DNA of 64,000 nucleotides from Oceanithermus profundus DSM 14977 (GCF_000183745.1 NC_014761.1:1116001-1180000), one strand, 5' to 3'; positions 37,937 to 49,893 are shown, counted from the stretch's first letter. Notes: generated by a model from the sequence alone, not told the origin. Numbers and translations: made by a program.

Positions 37937-40900
37937 GAGCCCGCCTCTTCGCGGCGCAGGCTGTAGACCAGGCTGGCCCCGCCGCGGTTGGTCACGCCCC
38001 ACAAAACGTCGCAAGCCTCCATCGTCCGCTTCTGGTGGGTGACCAGGATGAACTGCCGCTCGCGCGCGAAGTCGCGCAGGAAACCGACGAAGCGCAGGAT
38101 GTTGGACTCGTCGAGGGGGGCGTCCACCTCGTCGAGGACGGCGATGGGCAGGCTCCCCTCCCCCACCTCGGCGAGCGCGAAAAGGAAACCCAAGGCGCCC
38201 ATCGTCTTCTCGCCGGTCGAGAGCAGGCGCAGGTCGCGGGTGCGCTTGCCTTGCGGTTGGACGATGAGGTGCAGCCCCTCCTCGTCCAGTTTCACGTCGG
38301 CCATGCCCCCCAGGAGGGCGCGGCCGTAGTAGGCGAAGCGCTCGCGGAAGCGGGCGAAGGCCCGTTGCAGCTGCCGGTCGTAGGCCTCGCGCAGCTCCTC
38401 GGTCTCGAGGGTGAGTTTGCGGGCCGCCTCCTCCGCCTCGCCCAGCGCCCGCTCCACCTCGCCCAGCTCCGCCTGCAGCTGCTCCAGGGCCTGGGCGGCG
38501 CGGTGGTTGACGGGGCCGATGCCCTCGAGCTCGCGCTCGATCTCGCGCAGGCGCAGCTGCAGCTTGCGCACCGTGCCCTCGACGTGGTCGCCGGGCGGCA
38601 GCTCGGCCCCCTCGCGCAGGACCTCCTCCAGCGTGGCCTCGCGGCGGGCGAGCAGCAGCCGGGCCTCCTCGGTCTCGCCGGCGATCGCAGCGAGCCGTTC
38701 GAGCCACGCCTGCTGCCGCGCCTTGACCTCCCGGGCTTCCTCCTCGAGCGCGCGCACGCGCACGCGAAGGCCTTCGAGACCGAGGGCTTCCAGCTCACGC
38801 GTCAGCTCGCCCAGGCGCGCCTCGACCTCGGCCAGGCGCTCCTCCAGGCGGCCCCGCTCCCGCTCCAGCCCCTCCGCGCGCCCCCGCAGGGCGGCCAGGC
38901 GCTCCTGCCGCTCCTCGTAACGCTCCAGCGCCAGGCGGTGGTTGGCGACGTCGCGGTCGTGCTCCTTCCAGGCCTCGAGCCGCGCCGCCAGCTCCGCGCG
39001 GCGCGCATTCAGGACTTCCAGCCGCCGGCGTGCGGCCTCCAACGGCCCGGCGTCCGGCTCGGCGACGGGCGCGGGCGGTTCAGGGAGCGCGCCGGGCTCG
39101 GGAAGGCGCTCGAGGGCCCGCGCCGCCGCGTCGCGTTCGGCGCTGAGGCGGCGGAGGCGCTCCTCCAGCGGCCCGAGTTCGAGGGCGGTGCGGGCGGCCT
39201 CCAGCTCGCGCATTTCCGCCTCGACGCGGCGCAGCTCGGCCTCGGCCTCCTCCCGCTCGCCGTTGAGTCTGCGCAGCCGGTTGCGGAGCTCCAGGCGCGC
39301 GCCGCCACCGCGCCCGGCCCGGCCTCCGCTGACCGACCCCAGGGGCTCGACGACCTCCCCCGCGAGGGTGACCATGCGCACGCGACGCTTCTCCCGCGCC
39401 AGCGCGAGCGCCACCTCGAGGTCCTCGACGACCAGGGTGTCCCCGAAGAGGGCGTCGGTAAGTTTGCGCTCGCCGCGGACCGCGAAGATTTCCCGGGCGG
39501 CCCCGACCACCCCTTCGCGTCCGAGCCAGGGGCCCAGGTCGCCGGTGCGCGGCCGGGCCAGGTCCCGCGCCAGCAGGGTGGCCCGACCGCCCTCGCGCTT
39601 CAGGCGCGCCACCGCCTCCCGCAAGGAGCGCTCGTCCTCCATGAGCACCCACTGGATGCGGGCGCCCAGAGCGGCCTCGGCGGCGGCCTCCAGGCCTGGC
39701 GGCACCTCGAGCAGGTCGGCCACCACCCCGAGCATGCCCGCGGGGCGCCAGCGCACGAGCCGGCGCGGACCTTCGGCAAGATCGGAACCGCCCGCCACCA
39801 ATTTTTCCAGCCGATCGGCCTCGCGCCGCGCGGCCTCGAGCTCGGCCCGCAGGCGGCCCGCCCGATCCCGCAGCCCTTCGAGCGTCGCGCGCAGCTCGGC
39901 GTCCCGGGCGGCGGCCTCGTCCCGCGCCGCCCGCGCCCCCTCGAGCGCGCGCTCGGCCTCCGCCAGCGCCTGCGCCCAGCGGTCCCGCTCCTTGCGTGCG
40001 AGCGCGTGGGCCTCGCGCGCCGCTTCGTAGCGCGCCAGCGCCTCGCGGTACTCCCGAAAGGCGCGCTGCTGTTCGGCGTAGGCCCGCTCGGCGGCCCGCG
40101 CGGCCTCCTCGGCCTGGGCGGTCTCGGTCGCGAGCTCCTCCCACGCCGCGTGCAAGCGCGCCCTCTCCTCTTCGGGACCCGGCGGCGACGGGGGTTCGGG
40201 CGGCTGCAGCTGCGCCAGGCGCGCGGCCTCTTCGTCGAGGCGGCTGCGCTCGGCCGCCAGCCTTTCGAGGGCGCTGTGCAGCTGTGCGCGTTCACGCGCG
40301 AGGAAACCGCGCTCGCTTTCGAGCGCGGCGTGGCGCGCCTGAACCCGGGCGAAGGCTTCGCCGGCGACGGATCGCTCGCGCTCGAGCGCCTCTCCACGCT
40401 CTTGGGCGGCCAGGCGCTCCTTCTCGGCCTCCACACGCGCCTGCTCGAGCACGCCAAGGCGCTGCCGCAACCGGGCGATCTCTTCTTCGAGGGCGCGCCG
40501 CCGCGCCCGAAACAGGCCGCGCTGCACCGCGAGCCGCTCGCGGGCCAGGGCCTCGGCGCGCTTCGCCTCCTCGGCTTCGGCGACGAGCCGCGCCTTCTCG
40601 GCCAACCGGCCCGCGTGCTGCTCGCGCAGGGTTTCCAGGTGCCGCGCCGCTCGCTCAAGTCGCTGCCGGGTCTCGCGCAGCGCCAGGGTCACGACCCTGA
40701 GGCCGGCGGCGTCTTCGAGCCGTTCGAGAAGGGCGTCCGGGGAGGACTCCAGAATGGTGGAGACCTCCCCCTGCCCGACGAGCGCATGTGCGTTTTTTCC
40801 CAGGCCCGTTCCTGCGAGCACCCGCTCGATCTGGCGAAACGTCGCCCGCTTGCCGTTGAGGCGCACGTCCTGATCGCCGGAGCGGTCGATGCGGCGGCGG

Positions 40901-41175
40901 ACCACGTAGCGCTCGCGTCCGTCGCGGAGCACGAGCTCCACCTCGGCGAAGGGCATGGGCTTGCGGCCGTCGCCCCCGTGGAAGATCAGCGCCTCCGCCT
41001 CGCGGGCCCGCAGGGCCCGCGCCCGTGAACCCATCACGAAGCGGATCGCTTCGACGACGTTGCTCTTGCCGGAACCGTTGGGGCCGATGACGCCCGAGAT
41101 CCCGCGGTCGAAGTGGAGTTCCACGCGGTCGGCGAACGACTTGAATCCGTGCAGGGTCAGGCGTTCAATCTTCAT
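37933..41175 (-). CDS. smc: Chromosome segregation ATPase SMC
   Basis: 1080 residues. Walker A GPNGSGKSN with Lys37 at the N-terminus, long coiled coils (about 165-490 and 640-930) separated by a hinge domain (about 490-625, with GMLGVVADLLEVPPGLEAAA), and a C-terminal head with Walker B PIAVLDEVDAPLDE (Asp1015). The ABC signature reads LSTGEKTMGALGFLFAL (from residue 985), with Thr in place of the second Gly of LSGGE. It is on the short side for bacterial SMC because the coiled coils are shorter. ATG 41173-41175 overlaps the mazG-like gene by 11 bases; Shine-Dalgarno is weak. Confidence 0.95.
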   Translation of the reverse strand: MKIERLTLHGFKSFADRVELHFDRGISGVIGPNGSGKSNVVEAIRFVMGSRARALRAREAEALIFHGGDGRKPMPFAEVELVLRDGRERYVVRRRIDRSGDQDVRLNGKRATFRQIERVLAGTGLGKNAHALVGQGEVSTILESSPDALLERLEDAAGLRVVTLALRETRQRLERAARHLETLREQHAGRLAEKARLVAEAEEAKRAEALARERLAVQRGLFRARRRALEEEIARLRQRLGVLEQARVEAEKERLAAQERGEALERERSVAGEAFARVQARHAALESERGFLARERAQLHSALERLAAERSRLDEEAARLAQLQPPEPPSPPGPEEERARLHAAWEELATETAQAEEAARAAERAYAEQQRAFREYREALARYEAAREAHALARKERDRWAQALAEAERALEGARAARDEAAARDAELRATLEGLRDRAGRLRAELEAARREADRLEKLVAGGSDLAEGPRRLVRWRPAGMLGVVADLLEVPPGLEAAAEAALGARIQWVLMEDERSLREAVARLKREGGRATLLARDLARPRTGDLGPWLGREGVVGAAREIFAVRGERKLTDALFGDTLVVEDLEVALALAREKRRVRMVTLAGEVVEPLGSVSGGRAGRGGGARLELRNRLRRLNGEREEAEAELRRVEAEMRELEAARTALELGPLEERLRRLSAERDAAARALERLPEPGALPEPPAPVAEPDAGPLEAARRRLEVLNARRAELAARLEAWKEHDRDVANHRLALERYEERQERLAALRGRAEGLERERGRLEERLAEVEARLGELTRELEALGLEGLRVRVRALEEEAREVKARQQAWLERLAAIAGETEEARLLLARREATLEEVLREGAELPPGDHVEGTVRKLQLRLREIERELEGIGPVNHRAAQALEQLQAELGEVERALGEAEEAARKLTLETEELREAYDRQLQRAFARFRERFAYYGRALLGGMADVKLDEEGLHLIVQPQGKRTRDLRLLSTGEKTMGALGFLFALAEVGEGSLPIAVLDEVDAPLDESNILRFVGFLRDFARERQFILVTHQKRTMEACDVLWGVTNRGGASLVYSLRREEAGS

Positions 41176-41494
41176 CGTCGTGGGCGAGGTAGCGTTCCAG
41201 GGCCTCCCGGGACGAAGCCAAGGGGTAGCGCGCCTCGTTCGCTTCGAGCTTGCGCAGCATCGCGGCCTCGAGGTCGATCCCGAGCTGGTCGGCCAGCTTG
41301 TACAAGAGTAACCCGGCGTCGGCGAGTTCCTCGGTCAGGTTGGGCGCCCCCTCCTTGTAGGCCGCCCGTCGCAGCAGCTCGCGGGCCACCTCACCGAGCT
41401 CCTCCATCAGGTGCAGGTAGGTGTGCTCGGGGCGGACGCGGTCCCAACCGCGGGCCGCGTCGAAGCGGCGGATGCGCTCCTGGAGTCGGCTCAC
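41165..41494 (-). CDS. MazG-like nucleotide pyrophosphohydrolase
   Basis: 109 residues, all-alpha NTP-PPase fold. The magnesium site EELGEVARE followed by EELADAGLLLYKLADQLG (EXXE...EXXD) is clear. Such single-domain enzymes clear non-canonical dNTPs or act in stress. GTG 41492-41494 overlaps the GerMN gene stop by 4 bases (GTGA). An upstream in-frame extension is only the neighbour read out of frame. Confidence 0.88.
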   Translation of the reverse strand: MSRLQERIRRFDAARGWDRVRPEHTYLHLMEELGEVARELLRRAAYKEGAPNLTEELADAGLLLYKLADQLGIDLEAAMLRKLEANEARYPLASSREALERYLAHDDED

Positions 41495-42027
41495 CGCGCT
41501 CTCCGGATCGGCTCGAGCAGCGACAGGTGCCCCAAGGTCGCCGCGGGCTGGCCGCGGTAGAGGAAACGCACCTCCTCGACCGGGCCCTGGTCGAGCACCG
41601 TGTAGGCCATGCCGTAGACGAGGAGCGTCTCCCCGGTGGTGCCGTAGCCCAGGCGCCCGTACCGCTCCGGCAGGTCGACGTAGGCGGTGGTGCCGCGCAC
41701 GAAGACGGTGGGCGGGGGGAAGCCGGATGGGACGATGGGGGCGGCGCCCTGCGTCGGTCCGGCGACCAGCTCGTCGAGGGCGCGCTGGTAGGCGGATTCC
41801 CCGGGTGCGAGCGTGACCTTGCGTTTCTCGATCAGGAAACCGGTGGCGTCGTTCTTGGCGAAGTAGAGGCGCAGTTCGACCTCCCGGGGAACCTCCGGCT
41901 CCGCCTGCTCGGTCGGCAGGTTGACGACGCCGCTCTGCCGCGCTGGGCTGCTCGCCAGGTAGACGGCGAGCCCGACGAGGAGGAGCAACAAGCCGAGCAC
42001 GTTCCAAAGCGTCAGGTAGCGTTTCAA
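41491..42027 (-). CDS. GerMN domain protein, membrane-anchored
   Basis: 178 residues. N-terminal membrane anchor (LTLWNVLGLLLLLVGLAVYL) and an extracytoplasmic GerMN domain (VELRLYFAKNDATGFLIEKR ... YQRALDELVAGPT ... VDLPERYGR ... VYGMAYTVLDQGPVEEVRFL). GerMN domains occur in GerM of spore formers and in many non-sporulating bacteria beside amidases, as here. TTG 42025-42027 overlaps the amidase stop (TTGA) with GGGAGG upstream. Role probably in cell-wall remodelling. Confidence 0.88.
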   Translation of the reverse strand: MKRYLTLWNVLGLLLLLVGLAVYLASSPARQSGVVNLPTEQAEPEVPREVELRLYFAKNDATGFLIEKRKVTLAPGESAYQRALDELVAGPTQGAAPIVPSGFPPPTVFVRGTTAYVDLPERYGRLGYGTTGETLLVYGMAYTVLDQGPVEEVRFLYRGQPAATLGHLSLLEPIRRAR

Positions 42028-43346
42028 GGCTGGCCTCCCAGGAAGCGCGCGACCGCACGCGCGATGACCTGTGCGTAGGCGCTTTGCTGCGCCGCGTTGC
42101 TGAGGCGGGCGCGGTCGTTGGCGTCGGTGAGCGAACCCAGCTCCACGAGCAACGCCGCCCCGGGGGCGTGCTCGAGGAGGTAGAGCGGCGTCTCGGCGCG
42201 CCGGGCGCTCAGCCCGATGCGCCCGAACGCCTCCTCCACGGCGTCGCTGAGCGCCGCGACGTCGCTGGAAGAACGCGCGAAGCGGCGCAGCACCGGCTGG
42301 AAGCCGCCCCGGTCCAGCAGGGTCCGCGCCCGGGCGACGAAGACGGGCACGTCGGCGCGCGACCCCGCGTAGCGGTAGAGCACGGGTCCGGGCGGCACCG
42401 CCGGGCTGCCGGCGACGTGCAGGCTGATGAAGACGTCGGCCTTGGCCGCCCACTGCGCCCGGGTGTAGACGCTGGGGTTCTCGTCGCCGTCGCGGGTCAG
42501 GACGACGCGGTAACCCATGCGCCGCAGGCGCTGCGCCGCCTCACGGGCCACCTTCAGGACGATCGCCTTTTCGGCGAGGTTTCCGTAGCGCACCCCGTCG
42601 TCGTCGCCGCCGTGGCCCGGGTCCAGCACCACCAGCGGGCGTCGGTCGGTGGCCGCCTGGGCGCGCGGTCCCACGTAGAACCGCACCTCCGAAGGAAAGT
42701 AGGCCACCTCCACCGGCCAACCCTCGGCCCCTTCCAGCACGAGGCGGGCGCCGTAAGGGCCGGGTTCGAAACGGACGCGGCTGAGGTACAGCCCCAGCAC
42801 CTCCCGCACCTGCTCCTCGGCGCGCAACCCCAACAACCACCAGCTCCCCGCCCCCGCCGGAGCGGCGTTGAGGTCGCGGTCCAGCTTCAGCACCAAGACG
42901 TCCCGTCCGCCTTCGACGCGGTGGCTCAGACCGCGCAGCGTGGCTTCGGGCAGCAGCACCCTGAGCGAGGTTTCGCTGCCGCTGTACAACGCCCCCAGCG
43001 CCCGGGAGGTCGCGCGCAGCGGAATCAGGACGCGGTCGCCGTCGCGCAGCGCCGGCGGCTGCTCGGCGGTCACCAGCTTCTTAAGCGCCGTCTTGGAAGC
43101 CGGCACCGGGGTGGCCACGTAGCGCAGGCGGCGGGCCCCCAGCCCCAGGATCAGCTGCCCCTGGTCCTGCCAGTAGAGCAAGCCCAGGGCGCGGGCGAAC
43201 GGCTGCGCCTCGACGTAGGAGACGCCAAAGTCGCCCGGGTACACCGCGGTGAGGAGGGTGCCGCCGGCCAAGAGCGGCTTTTCGGACTGGGCGAAGGCGG
43301 CGGCCAGGAGCAGGGTGAGCGCCAGGATCGGGCGTTTCAGTACCAC
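42024..43346 (-). CDS. N-acetylmuramoyl-L-alanine amidase (Amidase_3)
   Basis: 440 residues. Signal peptide (LALTLLLAAAFAQ), two copper-amine-oxidase-N/AMIN-like beta regions (about 30-225), and a C-terminal zinc amidase: VVLDPGHGGDD (His ligand), GNLAEKAIVL (Glu), SLHVAG (His) and LLVELGSLTDAND (catalytic Glu). It cuts the bond between muramic acid and the stem peptide in cell separation. GTG 43344-43346 overlaps smpB by 10 bases, with GGGAG upstream; CTG overlapping the smpB stop is an alternative. Confidence 0.92.
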   Translation of the reverse strand: MVLKRPILALTLLLAAAFAQSEKPLLAGGTLLTAVYPGDFGVSYVEAQPFARALGLLYWQDQGQLILGLGARRLRYVATPVPASKTALKKLVTAEQPPALRDGDRVLIPLRATSRALGALYSGSETSLRVLLPEATLRGLSHRVEGGRDVLVLKLDRDLNAAPAGAGSWWLLGLRAEEQVREVLGLYLSRVRFEPGPYGARLVLEGAEGWPVEVAYFPSEVRFYVGPRAQAATDRRPLVVLDPGHGGDDDGVRYGNLAEKAIVLKVAREAAQRLRRMGYRVVLTRDGDENPSVYTRAQWAAKADVFISLHVAGSPAVPPGPVLYRYAGSRADVPVFVARARTLLDRGGFQPVLRRFARSSSDVAALSDAVEEAFGRIGLSARRAETPLYLLEHAPGAALLVELGSLTDANDRARLSNAAQQSAYAQVIARAVARFLGGQP

Positions 43347-43765
43347 TTTTCCAGCTCCCGTTCCACGGCGCGCTTCTTGTCGTCCTGCTTCTTCTGGTAG
43401 TCGCGCTTGCCGCGGGCGAGCGCGAGCAGCACCTTGGCGTACCCCCGTTCGTTGAAGTAGATCTTGAGCGGCACCAGCGTCAGCCCCTTCTGCTCGACCC
43501 GGCCGCGCAGCTTGTTCAGCTCGTGGCGGTGCAGCAGCAGCTTGCGGCGGCGCCGGGGTTCGTGGTTGCTGTACGAGCCCTTTTCGTAGGGCGCGATGTA
43601 GAGGTCTTCGAGCCAGAGCTCGCCGTTGTCGAAGCGCGCGAACGCTCCGGTAAAGTCCACCTTGCCGGCCCGGACCGACTTGACCTCAGTGCCCTTCAAG
43701 GCGATCCCCGCCTCGTAGGTTTCGAGTATCTCGTAGTCGTGGCGCGCCTTGCGGTTCTCGAGCAC
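43337..43765 (-). CDS. smpB: SsrA-binding protein SmpB
   Basis: 142 residues, normal length. SmpB binds tmRNA and brings it to stalled ribosomes. Seen: ENRKARHDYEILETYEAGIA, LKGTEVKSVRAGKVD, YIAPYEKGSYSNHEPRRRRK, TLVPLKIYFNERGYAKVLLA and the basic tail GKRDYQKKQDDKKR. GTG 43763-43765 lies exactly six bases after TAAAAT without a Shine-Dalgarno, so a leaderless mRNA is expected, as for hisS. Heads the smpB-amidase-GerMN-mazG-smc-cax run. Confidence 0.97.
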   Translation of the reverse strand: MLENRKARHDYEILETYEAGIALKGTEVKSVRAGKVDFTGAFARFDNGELWLEDLYIAPYEKGSYSNHEPRRRRKLLLHRHELNKLRGRVEQKGLTLVPLKIYFNERGYAKVLLALARGKRDYQKKQDDKKRAVERELEKWY

Positions 43766-43771
43766 CCCACC

Positions 43772-43777
43772 ATTTTA
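43772..43777 (-). promoter_or_regulatory. -10 box of a leaderless smpB mRNA
   Basis: TAAAAT on the minus strand, six bases before the smpB GTG. Identical box and spacing to hisS. Confidence 0.65.
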
Positions 43778-43840
43778 CCCGGGGGCGCATGAAGGTCGGC
43801 TGAACCGGGGCGTGCCCCTGCGCCCCTTCCATGGACTGGG

Positions 43841-43846
43841 TATACT
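43841..43846 (+). promoter_or_regulatory. -10 box of the ABC importer operon
   Basis: TATACT, seven bases before the second of two adjacent GTG codons. No ribosome binding site fits, so the first permease is probably translated from a leaderless message. Confidence 0.6.
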
Positions 43847-43853
43847 GCAGGTG

Positions 43854-45092
43854 GTGCGAACCTACGTCTTCCCCGGACTCCTAGCCTTGGCCGTTTTTTC
43901 GGGGCTGCTGCACCTCAGCACCCAGTACCAGATCGTCCGCGCCCCCATGGGCGCGCTTTTTCTGGCCTTCGCGCTGGCCGGGCCCGCGGCCGCCGTCGCC
44001 GCGGCGCGGGTGCTGCCCGGAAGCGCCGTCACCTGGTTCGGCCTGGCCCTCTTCGCGGTGGGGCTGGCCGCGGGAACCTTGCTGCCCGCGGCCCTCGTTG
44101 TGCTTCCCCTGCTGGGGGTCTTCCTGGCCTACGCCGGAAGCCGAGCGCGGCTTCCCGAACGCGACGCCGCGGCGTTCTGGGGCTGGGTCTTCGTCTGGCC
44201 GGCCCTCGCCCTGATGCTGATCTGGAACATCTTCCCCAGCTTCTTCGCGCTCTGGATCAGCCTCTTCGACCGCTTCAACTTCATCGGCGAAAGCCGCTTC
44301 GTGGGTCTGCTCAACTACGAGATCCTCTGGCGCGATCCGCTCTTCTGGCGCGCGCTTTCGAACACCTTCTGGTACGTCGTCCTCACCGTCCCCACCGGGA
44401 TCCTCCTCGGCACCGTGGTCGCGGTGCTGCTCAACGAACGCATCCGCGGTCTGGGCCTCTACCGCACGATCTACTTTCTGCCCTACATTACCGCCCTGAC
44501 CGCCGCCGCGGCCGTCTGGCAGTGGATCTACCACCCCGAGTTCGGCTTTCTCAACTGGCTGCTCGGCACCCCGGGCCTCGACTGGTTGCACACCCCCGAC
44601 GGCATCTTCGCCCTGGCCCTCGCGCCGCTGGGGATCCAGCTCAACGGGTTCTGGGCCGGCCCCAGCGTGGCCTTCACCGCGATCATGATCATGACCGTCT
44701 GGCATTTCCTCGGCTACAACGTCGTCATCCTGCTCGCCGGGCTGCAGTCCATTCCGGCGCAGTACTACGAGGCCGCCGAGCTCGACGGCGCGGGTTGGTG
44801 GCAGATGCAGCGGCACATCACCTGGCCGCTGCTCTCCCCCACCACTTTCTTCCTGGCGATCATCGGCCTGATCGGGGCGTTCCAGGTCTTCACCCAGGTC
44901 TACGTGATGACGCCCACGGGCGGGGTGCTGAACGACACGCTCACCGTCGCCATGTACCTCTACAACAAGGGCTTCCGCGACTCCGACTTCTCCTACGCCT
45001 CGGCGCTCGCGGTCACGATGTTCGTCATCATCCTGGCGCTCACCCTGGTTCAGCGGCGGGTGCTCGAGCGGAGGGTGACCTATGAACACTAG
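43854..45092 (+). CDS. Sugar-type ABC transporter permease (MalF/UgpA-like)
   Basis: About 412 residues. The C-terminal 290 residues are a standard binding-protein-dependent permease with the EAA loop YYEAAELDGAGWWQMQRHIT. The N-terminal 110 residues add about four extra helices (VFPGLLALAVFSGLLHL, ALFLAFALAGPAAAVAAA and others), as in MalF-like proteins. Start GTG 43854 fits the TATACT box; reading further upstream gives an unconvincing extension. Works with the next two genes; the ATPase is not encoded here and may be a shared MsmX-like protein. Confidence 0.9.
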   Translation: MRTYVFPGLLALAVFSGLLHLSTQYQIVRAPMGALFLAFALAGPAAAVAAARVLPGSAVTWFGLALFAVGLAAGTLLPAALVVLPLLGVFLAYAGSRARLPERDAAAFWGWVFVWPALALMLIWNIFPSFFALWISLFDRFNFIGESRFVGLLNYEILWRDPLFWRALSNTFWYVVLTVPTGILLGTVVAVLLNERIRGLGLYRTIYFLPYITALTAAAAVWQWIYHPEFGFLNWLLGTPGLDWLHTPDGIFALALAPLGIQLNGFWAGPSVAFTAIMIMTVWHFLGYNVVILLAGLQSIPAQYYEAAELDGAGWWQMQRHITWPLLSPTTFFLAIIGLIGAFQVFTQVYVMTPTGGVLNDTLTVAMYLYNKGFRDSDFSYASALAVTMFVIILALTLVQRRVLERRVTYEH

Positions 45093-46305
45093 GCTGCGCC
45101 ATCTGCTCGGCCGGGTCATCATCTACGCCGCCCTCACCGCCGGCGCGGTGGTCATGGCCTTCCCCTTCTACTGGATGATCGCGACCAGCGTGAAGAGCCC
45201 GCAGGAGGCCCAGCAGGCCGCGCCGATCTGGTTCCCCGAGCGCATCCAGCCCGTCAACTGGCGCACCGCCTGGCGCCTGGGCGCCGAGGGCGACCGCCCC
45301 TGGTGGGGCGGCTTCGCGCCGGGCCGGACGGTGACGCTGCGCCTTCGCGTCGAAGACCCCGCCGCCGGTCCCCCGCGAGCGCGCGTACCCAAGCCGCCGG
45401 CGGTCTTCAGCGATCCGCGCAGCGAATCGACGCGCATCCGCATCGAACCCGCGAAAGGCGGCTGGGAGATCGTGCTCGAAAACACGGGCACCCAGCGCTT
45501 CACCACCCTGCCGCTCGTCGTCTGGATCCCCAAAGACGCCGGGAAGTTCCGCGCCGAGCTGCCCCCGGACGCCGTGCGCTCGCAGCGGGGCTACTGGCGG
45601 CTGGAATGGGTCAACGTCACCCCTGGCCTCCTCGGCTACCTCTTCCACAACTACCGCGAGGCCTGGCACGCCGCCCCCTTCGCCCGCTACTTCTTCGTCT
45701 CCTTCTTCACCGCCGGCACCCAGGTCCTGGGCGGGCTGCTCATCGCCACGATGGCTGCCTTCGCCTTCGCGCGCATCCGCTTTCCGGGGCGGGAGGCCGT
45801 CTTCCTGCTCTTCGTGGCCACGATGATGATCCCGGGCGAGGTGCTGCTCATCCCCAACTACATCCTGCTCGCCAAGCTCGGCTGGCTCGACACCTTCTAC
45901 GCCCTGATCGTGCCCTGGCTGGCCTCGGTTTTCGGCATCTTCCTGCTGCGCCAGTTCTTCCTCTCGCTGCCGCAGGACCTCTTCGACGCCGCCCGCATCG
46001 ACGGCGCCAGCTACTGGGGCATGCTCTGGCGCATCGCGTTTCCATTGGCGGTTCCGGGCCTCGTCACCTACGGCATCTTCGCCTTCCTTGGTGCCTACAA
46101 CGCCCTGCTCTGGCCCCTGATCGTCACCCAGAGCCCGGAGATGCGCACCATCCAGGTGGGGCTGCAGGCCTTCATCGGCGAGGCCGGCAGCGACTACGGG
46201 CAGCTGATGGCCGCCTCCACCATGGCCATCCTGCCGATCGTGCTCGGTTACTTCTTCGCGCAACGCCATTTCATTCAAGGCATCGCGCGGAGTGGTATCA
46301 AGTAA
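45082..46305 (+). CDS. Sugar-type ABC transporter permease (MalG/UgpE-like) with a large insertion
   Basis: 407 residues, against about 280 for the family. Helix 1 (about 12-35) and the five C-terminal helices are normal, with the EAA loop LFDAARIDGASYWGMLWRI. Between them, residues about 66-185 form an inserted, probably beta-rich domain (for example GRTVTLRLRVEDP, TRIRIEPAKGGWEIVLENTG) that should lie outside the membrane, next to where the binding protein docks. ATG 45082 with GGAGGGTGA upstream, overlapping the first permease by 11 bases. Confidence 0.9.
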   Translation: MNTRLRHLLGRVIIYAALTAGAVVMAFPFYWMIATSVKSPQEAQQAAPIWFPERIQPVNWRTAWRLGAEGDRPWWGGFAPGRTVTLRLRVEDPAAGPPRARVPKPPAVFSDPRSESTRIRIEPAKGGWEIVLENTGTQRFTTLPLVVWIPKDAGKFRAELPPDAVRSQRGYWRLEWVNVTPGLLGYLFHNYREAWHAAPFARYFFVSFFTAGTQVLGGLLIATMAAFAFARIRFPGREAVFLLFVATMMIPGEVLLIPNYILLAKLGWLDTFYALIVPWLASVFGIFLLRQFFLSLPQDLFDAARIDGASYWGMLWRIAFPLAVPGLVTYGIFAFLGAYNALLWPLIVTQSPEMRTIQVGLQAFIGEAGSDYGQLMAASTMAILPIVLGYFFAQRHFIQGIARSGIK

Positions 46306-46327
46306 GGGAAAGGACGAGGAGGTGGGT

Positions 46328-48678
<2,351 letters not shown>

Positions 48679-48696
48679 GCCCAAGGGAGGTGCGCC

Positions 48697-49893
48697 TTGC
48701 GCACGCTCAAGGAGTTGGATCCTCAAGGCAAGCGGGTGCTGGTCCGCGTTGACTACAACGTCCCGCTCCAGGAGGGGCGCGTGCGGGACGACACCCGCAT
48801 CCGCGCCAGCCTGCCGACGCTCGAACGCCTGCTCTCGGGCGGGGCGTCGATCGTGCTGTTGAGCCACCTGGGACGCCCCAAGGGGGTGGACCCCGCCTTC
48901 AGCCTGGCGCCGGTCGCGGCGGCGCTCGAAGGCCTGCTGCGGCGGCCCGTGCGCTTCGTGCCCTCGCTGCCCTCTTCCGAGGCCACGCGTGCGGCGGTGG
49001 CGGAGCTGGCCGCCGGCGAGGTGGCCCTGCTCGAGAACGTCCGCTTCGAACCGGGCGAGAAGAAGAACGATCCCGAGCTCGCCCGCGCCTACGCGCGGCT
49101 GGGCGAGGCCTTCGTCCTCGACGCTTTTGGCAGCGCCCACCGTGAGCACGCCTCGGTGGTGGGGGTGGCCCGCGAACTGCCCAGCTACGCCGGGCTGCTG
49201 ATGGAAAAAGAGGTCAAGGCGCTGGGGCGGCTTTTGCACCACCCCGAGCCCCCTTACTGGGTAATGCTCGGCGGAGCCAAGGTCTCGGACAAGATCGGCG
49301 TGATCGAGAGCCTGCTGCCTCGGGTGGACGGCATGGCCATCGGGGGCGCGATGGCGTTCACCTTCATCAAGGCGGCGGGCGGTCGCGTGGGTGCGAGCCT
49401 CGTCGAGGACGACAAGCTCGAACTGGCGCGGAGCCTTCTGGACCGCGCCCGCGAGCTGGACAAACCACTGCTGCTCCCCTCCGACGTGGTGGCGGCGCAG
49501 GAGATCCGCAAAGGCGCCGAGACCCGCGTCGTGCCCGCGGACGCCGTGCCCGAGGGCTGGATGGGCCTCGACATCGGCCCCCGAACCCGCGAGGCCTTCG
49601 CCTCCGCCCTCGCCGGGGCCCGCACCGTTTTCTGGAACGGCCCGATGGGGGTCTTCGAGACGCCCCCCTTCGACGCCGGCACCCTGGCCGTGGCCGAGGC
49701 CATCGCGGCGCTCGACGCCTACACCGTGGTGGGCGGCGGCGACTCGGTGGCCGCAGTGAACCGCCTGGGCTACGCCGACCGTTTCAGCCACGTCTCCACC
49801 GGCGGCGGGGCGAGCCTGGAGTTCCTGGAGCGCGGCACCTTGCCCGGCATCGAGGTCCTGGGTGGGCTCACCCCCGAGGAGGTGGCCCCGTGA
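48697..49893 (+). CDS. pgk: Phosphoglycerate kinase
   Basis: 398 residues. [65 protein letters not shown] and [10 protein letters not shown] are all present, giving both substrate and ATP sites. Makes ATP from 1,3-bisphosphoglycerate. TTG start with GGGAGG seven bases upstream, 18 bases after gap. The stop overlaps the tpiA GTG. Confidence 0.97.
   Translation: MRTLKELDPQGKRVLVRVDYNVPLQEGRVRDDTRIRASLPTLERLLSGGASIVLLSHLGRPKGVDPAFSLAPVAAALEGLLRRPVRFVPSLPSSEATRAAVAELAAGEVALLENVRFEPGEKKNDPELARAYARLGEAFVLDAFGSAHREHASVVGVARELPSYAGLLMEKEVKALGRLLHHPEPPYWVMLGGAKVSDKIGVIESLLPRVDGMAIGGAMAFTFIKAAGGRVGASLVEDDKLELARSLLDRARELDKPLLLPSDVVAAQEIRKGAETRVVPADAVPEGWMGLDIGPRTREAFASALAGARTVFWNGPMGVFETPPFDAGTLAVAEAIAALDAYTVVGGGDSVAAVNRLGYADRFSHVSTGGGASLEFLERGTLPGIEVLGGLTPEEVAP

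Noticed and set aside
38035-41028. A 997-codon plus-strand open frame over smc
   Set aside because: Shadow of the coiled-coil coding region, which has very regular codon use.
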